DNA of 64,000 bases. Source: Cubamyces lactineus. Lineage: Eukaryota > Basidiomycota > Agaricomycetes > Polyporales > Polyporaceae. Numbering within the stretch: position 1 is the stretch's first letter; every line of letters starts with the position of its first letter. Positions 52,305-60,874 of the stretch are shown one piece after another. The translations under genes and the position numbers were made by a program. Location of the stretch: assembly GCA_022376465.1 (NCBI GenBank), contig JACDTU010000003.1, positions 682,001 to 746,000 of the forward strand, in the 5' to 3' direction. The notes beneath the pieces were generated by a model. The model saw only the letters and a list, made by a program, of their open reading frames with translations. It was not told where the DNA came from and did no database searches.

Positions 52305-53597
52305 ATGGTTCACACTCAAACTCGTCTTACTGGTCGTCGTTTCTCTGAGGCTACTCGTCGCAACATTCCCCGTCCTCCCAACTTCATTCGGGAACGACGG
52401 ACGGTGTTCTACAACCATCTCCCCCGACACACTGTCTCGTGCAACGACGAAGGCACTCTCGCGGATCGTATTGGTTGGGTCATTGTGCACCCCGACCTCT
52501 ACAGCCATGTCGAGGCCCGGATTGCCCATCTCCCTGAGGTCAAAGACCTCATCGACGTCTATCGCGCCCTCGCTAGGGCCGCTCCCTCGTACTCGGTTCT
52601 CGTCCGATACAACAAGAAGACGTCGGCGCCCAGATCAGAGAAGAAGAAAGTGGATCAAGTTGCGAGCGAGGCTTACCACGCTGTAATCCAAGGAGCAGAG
52701 AAGGTGCTATCTATGCTCGCTAACCCCCAGGTCGCGGGGGCCCTCTCGGACTTAATGCCCCTGCGCAACCAACACGGCACACATAGCTGGGGGCATGTCT
52801 TTTGGCCGCAGCGTCTTGACGACTACCCTCAGCCTATTGAGGTTGACTCCTCAGATGAGGAAGAGGACGAAGACGAGGTACGCTCCGATAGCGGATGGTC
52901 TATTCCCTCGACTGACCCCTGGAAGATTTCCACTCCTGACCCCGAGGAGGAAGCTATCAAATGGGGTCTGACAGTTGAAGGGTCGACTCCAACCCTATCT
53001 TCCTCGAGCTCCGACTCTTCTTATGAGGAAGTCGAGTCTTTCGACCCCTTACCTGGGCTTGAGCACCTCGAGCTTAGCACGATCGACGAACTCTCTGAAG
53101 ATGAGTTCCACGAGGCCCTGAAAGTCGCAGTAAGGGCCCCTTCCCCGCCTCCTCCTCCCCCGACTGCAATCACCAAGCACGTCGAGGAACCCCATGGACG
53201 GTGCGGTTTCTTTCGAGGAACCGGAGAAGATCGTTTCGGTTACATCAACTCTCGAGGCGACATCTTCATGGTCCCTAACAGTTCTTTCGGTATCTCTGAC
53301 GTTCGGATCATGGTCGCATACCATCTCCGATGGCCTGAAGCTTCGGTCAGGACCACCCAAGCCGCCTCCCTACTCATCGACGACGTCATCGCCAGGCGTG
53401 GAAATTACCCCGCCTTCAAGGTCGACGCTGAACGCATCGCGACTACTTATCGCGAGGCTTTAGGCATGTCAGCGGCGGAGACTGCTCAATGGGACTGCAT
53501 TCGAGCAGTAGGTAGCGACGCAGATCTCGTCGAGATCTCCTTGGACGTCTTCCGTCCGGAGGTCGTCGAGAGAACTAACGCTATCGTTCACCTCTAA
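52305..53597 (+). CDS. Gypsy-2 ORF-D, unknown accessory protein
   Basis: 430 residues from ATG 52305 (MVHTQTRLTGRRFSEATRRN), 77 nt after the pol stop. It is open along its length. It differs from the Gypsy-1 product mainly in the acidic linker (EEEDEDEVRSDSGWSIPSTD), while the terminal domains are conserved (GRCGFFRGTGEDRFGYINS, MVAYHLRWPEASVRTT). No membrane segment is present. Function unknown. Confidence 0.83.
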   Translation: MVHTQTRLTGRRFSEATRRNIPRPPNFIRERRTVFYNHLPRHTVSCNDEGTLADRIGWVIVHPDLYSHVEARIAHLPEVKDLIDVYRALARAAPSYSVLVRYNKKTSAPRSEKKKVDQVASEAYHAVIQGAEKVLSMLANPQVAGALSDLMPLRNQHGTHSWGHVFWPQRLDDYPQPIEVDSSDEEEDEDEVRSDSGWSIPSTDPWKISTPDPEEEAIKWGLTVEGSTPTLSSSSSDSSYEEVESFDPLPGLEHLELSTIDELSEDEFHEALKVAVRAPSPPPPPPTAITKHVEEPHGRCGFFRGTGEDRFGYINSRGDIFMVPNSSFGISDVRIMVAYHLRWPEASVRTTQAASLLIDDVIARRGNYPAFKVDAERIATTYREALGMSAAETAQWDCIRAVGSDADLVEISLDVFRPEVVERTNAIVHL

Positions 53598-53613
53598 GGT
53601 CGAGGACGACCTT

Positions 53614-53631
53614 CAGCGGAGGGGGAGCTGA
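53614..53631 (+). other. Gypsy-2 polypurine tract
   Basis: cagcggagggggagctga abuts the TG of the 3' LTR. Confidence 0.8.
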
Positions 53632-54171
53632 TGTTATGAATGTACGATAGGTATTGCGTCGTCTCAACGAACTAGTGACATTTCTTAGTACTTACTCTGT
53701 ACGATACGAGTATGGCGAGCTCTGGGATTCTAGCTACGACTGTATATGGCGGATTCTATGGAACAGTCTTGTGTTGTCTAGGACTTTCTATGCACAGTCA
53801 CTTCTGCACAGTGCACAGTCGTTCTGCACAGTGCACAGGCGCTTCTGCGCAGCGCACAGCAGCACTGCCACAGTGTTACTAGGTTTGACTAGCGCTGACT
53901 ACTACATACCAGAAAGTCCTTGTATACGCTAGAACATTCCGTCTACAGGCTGATGTACATGTATATAAGAGGCGACGCCATAGAGCGACCCTCAGCTTTC
54001 AGTCTCTTCGCGAAATACGACTTTGGTTGCTCGTTAACTCGCTTTCAACTGCAAATACTACTACGCGCTTATCTTCGACAAGCTAGGGCTAGTAGTTGAA
54101 TAGATACAAGCTCTCTATTCATTGACGTCTTAAGGCTTGATAGTTTAAGAGTCACGCTCAAAAGCGTAACA
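53632..54171 (+). repeat. Gypsy-2 3' LTR
   Basis: 540 bp. By eye it differs from the 5' LTR only near its end (gctcaaaagcg against gctcgaaagcg). It is followed by the target duplication cgccg. Confidence 0.95.
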
Positions 54172-54656
54172 CGCCGCTTCGACTCGGACGGCTTGCTGTG
54201 GCTGGGAAATGTCGGGATGGCGGCACGCGGAGGGGGAGGCGTCCAATTGGGTAGGACGGAGGGTCCACCATACCAGGCCTGGCGTGCAGCTTCCAATGTG
54301 TGGAAGCTCTTGTAGATCGCACCGTGGAATCCTTTGACCATTGCAGCAGTAAGGCCCCTGTGTAACAGAATCAGCAGCTACACGGAGAAAGAGAGGGTTG
54401 ATGCGCACCAGTTCGAGAACAGCCCTATACCGCGTCCCACCCATACAACATAAACCTTCCCTTGCGGGTTCCGCGCACCGATGGCGACGATCTCGTTATC
54501 GCTGTTGAACTTGGGCGTGATGCCGATGGCGCCAGCGAGCAGATCGAATTCCTCGAGGATGGCTGGATCGATCTTACCCATGGCTAGTAGAGCGACGCTG
54601 GCGGAGGACCGAGAGATGGAGGAACGAGCCAGAGACGATGGATCAGAATGGCCCAT
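54172..54656 (-). pseudogene. RNase H1 N-terminal/viroplasmin-like gene, 5' part (cut by Gypsy-2)
   Basis: Minus-strand exons 54656-54409 and 54357-54172 encode the start MGHSDPSSLARSSISR and then the domain QGKVYVVWVGRGIGLFSNW plus GLTAAMVKGFHGAIYKSFHT and LEAARQAW. This matches the small RNase H1 N-terminal (caulimovirus viroplasmin-like) fold, which binds RNA/DNA hybrids or double-stranded RNA in known members. Restored, the gene would encode about 287 residues. The 3' part is at 40340-40774. The start is divergent from the gene at 54819. Confidence 0.75.
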
Positions 54657-54818
54657 GGACGAAATGGGCACGTGATGTCAAGGTAGACGCTCACTGACTG
54701 AGAGAGCGCTAGCACTGGACTCAGCTCTACTCCGAGAACGCGACGAGTCTCCTGCTATCATCGTCCCAACTCACCTGCGTATACTGACTCTGCTCTGCGC
54801 TGCTCTCTGACTTCTGCA

Positions 54819-55301
54819 ATGTCTTCTGAACGGGTCTTGCCAAGCGACATAGCCTTCGAGGCAACGGACATCACACGAGCTCCCACGGCGGCTTCGATGG
54901 CTACTCGGAACCGGCACAAGAAGAAACGCCAGAGAAAGCACAAAGGAGGGAAACGAGGCAATCCAGGCGTCTTTCAAGGCGCGCGGCTCGAGTTTCTGAC
55001 GGCGCAGTATCCCGACTACCATGCGACCAGAGGCAAGGGCCGCAAGGTATCAAACAAGTACTGGCTTGCGCTCTTCGCACTCTATTGGACGCAATTCCCG
55101 TGGTATCTACCCATCGACAAGGAACCAAATTCCCTCGACGAATTCCAGGAGCCAGAGGAGAACGACGACACGTTGGCGGCGAAGAAGGTGATCATAGAGA
55201 AGACACAGCAGGTGTGTGAGGGCATTCGGCTTTTCGAGCGCGGTATTGACATGCTCTGATGAACAGCAAATCAAATCCCATTTGCGCTATCGCGCAGTTA
55301 C
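54819..55301 (+). pseudogene. Unknown gene cut by Gypsy-3, 5' part
   Basis: Exon 1 is 54819-55211 (MSSERVLPSDIAFEATDITR) and exon 2 starts at 55267 (QIKSHLRYRAV), joined by a gtgtgt...aacag intron. Exon 2 is cut by Gypsy-3 after 55301. The product has a basic stretch (RNRHKKKRQRKHKGGKRGNP) followed by a conserved-looking block LEFLTAQYPDYHATRGKG, YWLALFALYWTQFPWYLPID and EKTQQQIKSHLRYR. I recall this layout from uncharacterised basidiomycete proteins, but the function is unknown. The rest of the gene should lie beyond Gypsy-3, outside the window. Confidence 0.6.
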
Positions 55302-55843
55302 TGTTACGCTTTCGAGCGTGACTCTTAAACTATCAAGCCTTAAGACGTCAATGAATAGAGAGCTTGTATCTATTCAGCTACTAGCCCTAGCTTGTCGAAG
55401 ATAAGCGCGTAGTAGTATTTACAGTTGAAAGCGAGTTAACGAGCAACCAAAGTCGTATTTCGCGAAGAGACTGAAAGCTGAGGGTCGCTCTATGGCGTCG
55501 CCTCTTATATACATGTACACAAGCCTGTAGAAGGAATGTTCTAGCGTATACAAGGACTTTCTGGTACGTAGTAGCCAGCGCTAGTTGAACCTAGTAACAC
55601 TGTGGCAGTGCTACTGTGGACTGTGCAGAAGCGCCTGTGCACTGCACGGAAGCGACTGTGCACTGTACAGAAGTAACTGTGCATAGAAAGTCCTAGAGTG
55701 TCCTGGATAATACGAGACCATTCCTGTCTGTAAGAACCGTAGCTACAATCCTAGAGTCTGCCACATTCGTATCGTACAGCGTAAGTATCAGACAACGTTA
55801 CCAGTCCATTGAGATGCCGCAATACCTATCGTACATCGTAACA
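55302..55843 (-). repeat. Gypsy-3 3' LTR
   Basis: 542 bp, TGTTACG...CGTAACA, closely related to both other LTR pairs. Confidence 0.95.
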
Positions 55844-55861
55844 TCAGCTCCCCCTCCGCTG
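55844..55861 (-). other. Gypsy-3 polypurine tract
   Basis: The minus-strand sequence cagcggagggggagctga is the same as in Gypsy-2. Confidence 0.8.
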
Positions 55862-55877
55862 AAGGTCGTCCTCGACC

Positions 55878-57155
55878 TTAGGCATGCACGATAATGTTCT
55901 GGTTTCTCTCGACGACCTCAGGACGGAAAACGTCCAGCGAGATATTGACGAGGTCAGATTCATTACCTACCGCCCGAATGCAGTCCCACTGCGCCGACTC
56001 CGCCGCCGACATACCCAAAGCCTGGCGATAAGTCGTCGGGGTGCGTTCGGCCTCGATCTTGAAGGCAGGGAAGTTTCCTCGACGAGCGATGACGTCGTCG
56101 ATAAGGAGCGATGCTGCCATAGTGGTTCTGACTGAAGCCTCAGGCCATCGAAGGTGATACGCAACCATGATACGAGTGGGTGAGATACCGAAGGGGTTGT
56201 TGGGGACCACAAAGATGTCGCCGTTTGAGTTGACGTATCCAAGCCGATCGTCGCCAGTTCCTCGAAAGAAACCGCAACGCCCACGGGGTTCCTCGACGTT
56301 CTTGGTGACAGTTGTCGGGGGAGGAGGAGGAGGAGAAGGTGCCCGAACGGCGACCTTCAATGCCTCATGAAATTCGTCCTCCGAAAGCTCGTCGATGGTG
56401 CTAAGCTCGAGTTGTTCGAGCTCAGGCAAGAGGTCGAAAGACTCTACCTCAGAATAAGGTGAGTCGGAACTGGAGGAGGTCAAGGACGGAGTCGACTCCT
56501 GAACCGAAGCCTGACCCCATTTAATAGCTTCTTCTTCAGGATCCGGGGTAGACACCTTCCAGGGGTCAGTTGAAGGGATTGACCATCCGTCGTCTGAACT
56601 CACATCCGAAGAGTCTACCTCGATAGGCTCGGGGTAGTCGTCGAGACGTTGTGGCCAGAAAACGTGACCCCAGCTATGAGTGCCGTGTTGGTTACGAAGG
56701 GGCATTAGATCCGATAGAGCCCCCGCGATCTGAGGGTTAGCAAGCATAGAAAGAATTTTCTCTGCTGCTTGGATCACAGCCTGGTAGGCCTCATTCGCGA
56801 CTTGGTCCACCTTCCTCTTCTCCGACTTGGGAGCCGACGTCTTCTTGTTGTATCCAACGATAGCCCCGTAAGATGGGGCGGCCCTAGCGAGGGCGCGGTA
56901 GACGTCGATGAGGTCTTTAACCTCGGGGAGATGAGAGATCCGAGCCTCGACGTGACTGTAGAGGTCGGGGTGAACGATAACCCAGCCGATGCGGTCGGCG
57001 AGGGTGCCTTCGTCATTGGCCGAGACAGTGTGTCGGGGGAGGTGGTTATAGAAAACCGTCCTCCGTTCGCGGATGAAGTTGGGGGGACGGGGAACGTTGC
57101 GCCTGGAAGCTTCAGAGAAGCGGCGACCAGTGAGATGAGTGCGAGTGTTGACCAT
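55878..57155 (-). CDS. Gypsy-3 ORF-D, unknown accessory protein
   Basis: 425 residues from ATG 57155 (MVNTRTHLTGRRFSEASRRN). It is open and close to Gypsy-1 ORF-D but with a shorter acidic linker (EPIEVDSSDVSSDDGWSIPS). Both terminal domains are kept. Function unknown. Confidence 0.83.
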   Translation of the reverse strand: MVNTRTHLTGRRFSEASRRNVPRPPNFIRERRTVFYNHLPRHTVSANDEGTLADRIGWVIVHPDLYSHVEARISHLPEVKDLIDVYRALARAAPSYGAIVGYNKKTSAPKSEKRKVDQVANEAYQAVIQAAEKILSMLANPQIAGALSDLMPLRNQHGTHSWGHVFWPQRLDDYPEPIEVDSSDVSSDDGWSIPSTDPWKVSTPDPEEEAIKWGQASVQESTPSLTSSSSDSPYSEVESFDLLPELEQLELSTIDELSEDEFHEALKVAVRAPSPPPPPPTTVTKNVEEPRGRCGFFRGTGDDRLGYVNSNGDIFVVPNNPFGISPTRIMVAYHLRWPEASVRTTMAASLLIDDVIARRGNFPAFKIEAERTPTTYRQALGMSAAESAQWDCIRAVGNESDLVNISLDVFRPEVVERNQNIIVHA

Positions 57156-57220
57156 TGTGAATATAGGAAAATGTTTAGAAAATTGGAAGAAATATTTGAG
57201 TGGGGAGTGGGTTGAGTCTT

Positions 57221-60200
57221 TCACGACAACTTGTGCCTCTTCTTATAGTTGCGCAAGATCGACTGCGCATTCTTGAGATGTTTTTCTGGTTCCCAAGAAT
57301 TTTCCGACGCGGGCCAACCCTTCCAAGCCACTAGATACTGTTTTCGGGTACCTCGGGTACGGTGGCTTAGGATTGCTTCTACCTCCCATTCCTCTCCTTC
57401 CGTCGAATCTGGAGTGGGAATCGGTGGAGGTCGGACGTAGTCTGGTCCGTGCTCCTTAGTTGTGTGGTACGGAGTAAGTAGCGCTGCGTGGAAGACGGGG
57501 TGTATCTTCCATTTCTCCGGGAGTTTTAATTTGAATGTAACCGGTCCCAAGACCTTGACAACTGTGAACGGTCCCACTCGTTTTGGAATCAACTTCCTAG
57601 AGACATATGGAAGCCTTAGGTTCTTTGTATCGAGAAGAACCTTGTCTCCAAGCTTCAGCGGAACTTGAGCAGCGGGGAGCCTTCTTGACATGGCTGCGGC
57701 GGCCTGCGCGTGCGCAGCTATTGTATTCTCCCTGGCTTCCTGAAGACTTTGAAGCCTCTGCTCCGTACTTGGATGCTTTGGGGTGGTTCGGACTGTCCCA
57801 GCGGCTTCTGGCTGAAACCCGTAGAGGAGCTCAAACGGGGATTTTCCCGTGACAGAGTGTGTCCGCTGATTGTGCGCGAATTCGAATTGAGGCAGCAGTT
57901 TGGCCCAGTTCTCCGGATTGTTAGCACAGTAGAGCCGAAGTGCTAAATCGAGTTCTTGATTGACTCGCTCCGTTTCCCCATCTGTCTGAGGATGGTAGGC
58001 CGTGCTGAGTGCCGTTTCAATTCCGAGGCTGTTGTGTAATTCTTTGAATGCCTTGGAGATGAACTGCGGTCCTCGATCCGAGATGACCTTCGCAGGTAGT
58101 CCAAATCTGCGATATACGTCCCTTTGCAGAATATCCATGGCTCCTTCCGCCGTAATATTCTTGGTGCAAGGGGAAAATACCGCTGCCTTGGATACATCAT
58201 GGTCAACTACCACTTGGACGGCATTGAATCCATCCGACTCTGGTAGATCCGTGATATAATCCATGGTAATTGTCCGGAAAGGCCTAGTGTCCCCACTGTG
58301 TTGAATGGGAATTAAGCCTGGTTTAATGGGATGCGTATTGACCTTGCTTGTTTGGCAAGCGGCGCAACCTTTGACATATTGCGCAATGAATTTCCGCATG
58401 CCTGGCCACATATATTCCCGTTTAACCAGATCGTAGGTTTTCTGGACTCCTGGGTGTCCCATAATCGGTGCGTCGTGATGCATCTTGACTATATCACGAT
58501 ACAATTGATTATCTGGTGGCACATATACCCTGTTCTTGTACAGGAGTATTCCGTCGTCGTCGGACCAATCTTCTGGTTTGCCAAACTCTGGGCGTTTGGT
58601 AGCCTTTCCTTTTAGGGTAATGTACTCTACTACCGAGCTGTCCCGTAGCTTGCTATCGCGGATGCGCTCTTGTAGCTCAACGTTGACAGCTTTGGCAAAA
58701 AGTTCTGGTCCTAGTAATACGACGTCCTTGTTGTCATTTTCCCCCCCGTCATGCCCTGATCTCCGAGAAAGGGCGTCTGCTTGAGTGAGGGATTTTCCGG
58801 GTTGGTGCTTGATTACGATGTTGAACTCCGAGAGGAATAAATGCCATCGTGCTTGTCTGCGATTTAACTTCTGCGCCGTACGGAAGTAGGTCAGATTTTT
58901 GTGATCTGATAGAATTTCTGTAGGGTGTGGGGAACCCTGCAAAAAATGCCGCCATGCTTCAAGGGCTCGAACAATGGCCAACAATTCCCTATCATAAATC
59001 TGATAGTTCCGTTCCGCAGGAGTAAAGGACTTGGACAAATAGGCACAAGGATGCCATAGTCCGTCCTCTCCTTGCTGTCGTAGTACAGCACCTGTTGCGA
59101 CTTTAGAAGCATCGCACTCAATCTGAAATGGTTTCTCCGGATCCGGGATTTGCAGGATCGGTTCTTCAGTAAACCGCTTCTTGAGTGTGTCGAATGCTTT
59201 CTGACAATCAGGGGTCCACAGAAAAGGCTGGTCCTTCTTGGTTAATTCCGTGAGGGGTCGGACTATCTTTGAATAATCCCGAATGAACCGTCGGTAGAAA
59301 TTACCGAACCCCAGGAATGCCTGAACCTGCTTGACTGTTTTCGGTGGTTCCCACTCGATAATTGCCTTTAGCTTTACTGGATCCATAGCGACTACCCCCG
59401 GTCGGATTATTGATCCTAAGAATTCGACTTCTTGTCTGTCGAATTCGCATTTTTCCGCTTTGAGGAATAGATCACTGTCTTGAAGTCGCTGTAAAGCTCT
59501 TCGCGTCCGCTCATGGTGATCCTCGACATTGTCTGAGAATATCAGGATGTCGTCCATATAAATGACCATCCATCCTTCCTGGAGCATGTCTCGGAAGAGG
59601 TCATTCATCATGTTTTGGAATGTGGCCGGTGCATTGCACAGACCAAAAAACATGACTGTTGGTTCGAACAATCCACTGGGTGTTATAAACGCAGCTTTCC
59701 ACTCATCGCCCTCCTTGATGCGCACATTATTGTACCCTGCTCTCACGTCGAGTTTGGTGAATATTGTGGCCCCCTTCAGCCGGTCAATGATGTCGCTGAT
59801 GAGCGGCAAGGGATATGCGTTTTTAATAGTCCCCTCGTTAAGAGCCCTGTAGTCTTGAACAGGTCGAAGACTCCCATCTTTCTTGGTGACAAAGAAAAAT
59901 GGCGAGGCTAGTGGAGACTTGGATTTTCGAATGTAGCCCTTCTCAAGGTTCTCCGCAATGAATTTGTCGAGTTCTATACGTTCCGTATAGGTCAGAGGGT
60001 AGATTTTCCTCCAAGACCCCTTGGTATGATGGTCGAAGTCCTTCTTGAATTCGATAGCATGGTCCCATGGTCTCGAGGGCGGAAATCTACTTGCTGCCTT
60101 TTTCTCAAAGACCTGTCGATAGTCCTTTACAAAATCAGGTAGGATTTCGTCTAGGGTCTTCTCCTTCTGGTCTTTCTTCGCTGCTATAGCGATCTCCGTA

Positions 60201-60874
60201 GACTTATTAATCTTTCGGATTTTCTTCTTGCGGTACCATAGCTCGATGGCCCTCGAAGGATTAAATGTAAGCCTTTCGGAGTCTGGGTCTGCGTCGTCCT
60301 CGTCCGGTATAGCACGTACGAACGATACGACCAGGTCTTGATTTAGAGGTTTTACTGGGAAGTTCCACAGCATCCCTTCAGGTGGGTCGTGCTCGCATTG
60401 GTATTTGTGGATCTGCTGCTGTTTCTTGATAATATCCGACTTGAAAGTAATGCGACCACTTTCCCAGTCGATATTAGGATTGTACTTGCGGATCCATGGC
60501 ATGCCAAATAGGACATCGTCCCGCCCAATGTCAGCCACATACCAATTTGTTGGGAGCTTCTTCCCTTGGAGATTAAATGTCCCCTCCACCCGATGGGTAA
60601 TGGTTCCCATGCTATTAACACTATCGTCCGCGTTCCGGAAAGTCAGAGTCTTTGGTAATCTGACTGTCGGAAGATTGTACTTGTCCACAATCTTTTTATT
60701 GACGATCACTGCGTCCGCACCAGTGTCGATGAGTCCCTTGATTTCGACGGCTTTGTCCTGAACCTGCATGTAACCGGGTATCAGCAGAGCACTGCGTCTC
60801 CGCTCTGTATTGGTTACAATAGTTACATGCAGTTCCTTGGGCAAGTCAGGCGTCGAGTCTGCTTGCCTGCCTAA
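57221..60874 (-). CDS. Gypsy-3 Pol polyprotein
   Basis: Complete open Pol with the same domain order and catalytic residues as Gypsy-1: DTGA protease, YMDD reverse transcriptase, RNase H, HHCC/DDE integrase, GPY/F and chromodomain. It is reached by -1 frameshifting at 60874-60880. It differs from Gypsy-1 at a small number of residues. Confidence 0.95.
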   Translation of the reverse strand, partial: LGRQADSTPDLPKELHVTIVTNTERRRSALLIPGYMQVQDKAVEIKGLIDTGADAVIVNKKIVDKYNLPTVRLPKTLTFRNADDSVNSMGTITHRVEGTFNLQGKKLPTNWYVADIGRDDVLFGMPWIRKYNPNIDWESGRITFKSDIIKKQQQIHKYQCEHDPPEGMLWNFPVKPLNQDLVVSFVRAIPDEDDADPDSERLTFNPSRAIELWYRKKKIRKINKSTEIAIAAKKDQKEKTLDEILPDFVKDYRQVFEKKAASRFPPSRPWDHAIEFKKDFDHHTKGSWRKIYPLTYTERIELDKFIAENLEKGYIRKSKSPLASPFFFVTKKDGSLRPVQDYRALNEGTIKNAYPLPLISDIIDRLKGATIFTKLDVRAGYNNVRIKEGDEWKAAFITPSGLFEPTVMFFGLCNAPATFQNMMNDLFRDMLQEGWMVIYMDDILIFSDNVEDHHERTRRALQRLQDSDLFLKAEKCEFDRQEVEFLGSIIRPGVVAMDPVKLKAIIEWEPPKTVKQVQAFLGFGNFYRRFIRDYSKIVRPLTELTKKDQPFLWTPDCQKAFDTLKKRFTEEPILQIPDPEKPFQIECDASKVATGAVLRQQGEDGLWHPCAYLSKSFTPAERNYQIYDRELLAIVRALEAWRHFLQGSPHPTEILSDHKNLTYFRTAQKLNRRQARWHLFLSEFNIVIKHQPGKSLTQADALSRRSGHDGGENDNKDVVLLGPELFAKAVNVELQERIRDSKLRDSSVVEYITLKGKATKRPEFGKPEDWSDDDGILLYKNRVYVPPDNQLYRDIVKMHHDAPIMGHPGVQKTYDLVKREYMWPGMRKFIAQYVKGCAACQTSKVNTHPIKPGLIPIQHSGDTRPFRTITMDYITDLPESDGFNAVQVVVDHDVSKAAVFSPCTKNITAEGAMDILQRDVYRRFGLPAKVISDRGPQFISKAFKELHNSLGIETALSTAYHPQTDGETERVNQELDLALRLYCANNPENWAKLLPQFEFAHNQRTHSVTGKSPFELLYGFQPEAAGTVRTTPKHPSTEQRLQSLQEARENTIAAHAQAAAAMSRRLPAAQVPLKLGDKVLLDTKNLRLPYVSRKLIPKRVGPFTVVKVLGPVTFKLKLPEKWKIHPVFHAALLTPYHTTKEHGPDYVRPPPIPTPDSTEGEEWEVEAILSHRTRGTRKQYLVAWKGWPASENSWEPEKHLKNAQSILRNYKKRHKLS

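Larger units (their letters stand above)
40775..54171 (+). mobile_element. Gypsy-2: Ty3/gypsy chromovirus carrying a nested palindromic element
   Basis: Plus-strand copy of the same family as Gypsy-1 and Gypsy-3. It has 540-bp LTRs differing at one base by eye and a 5-bp target duplication cgccg (40770-40774 and 54172-54176). ORF-A, gag and ORF-D are open; pol is split by the insertion 44940-49422. It interrupts exon 2 of the RNase H1 N-terminal-like gene. Confidence 0.96.

Noticed and set aside
52305..53597. Envelope gene interpretation of ORF-D
   Set aside because: The position fits, but there is no signal peptide, membrane anchor or Cys-rich ectodomain.
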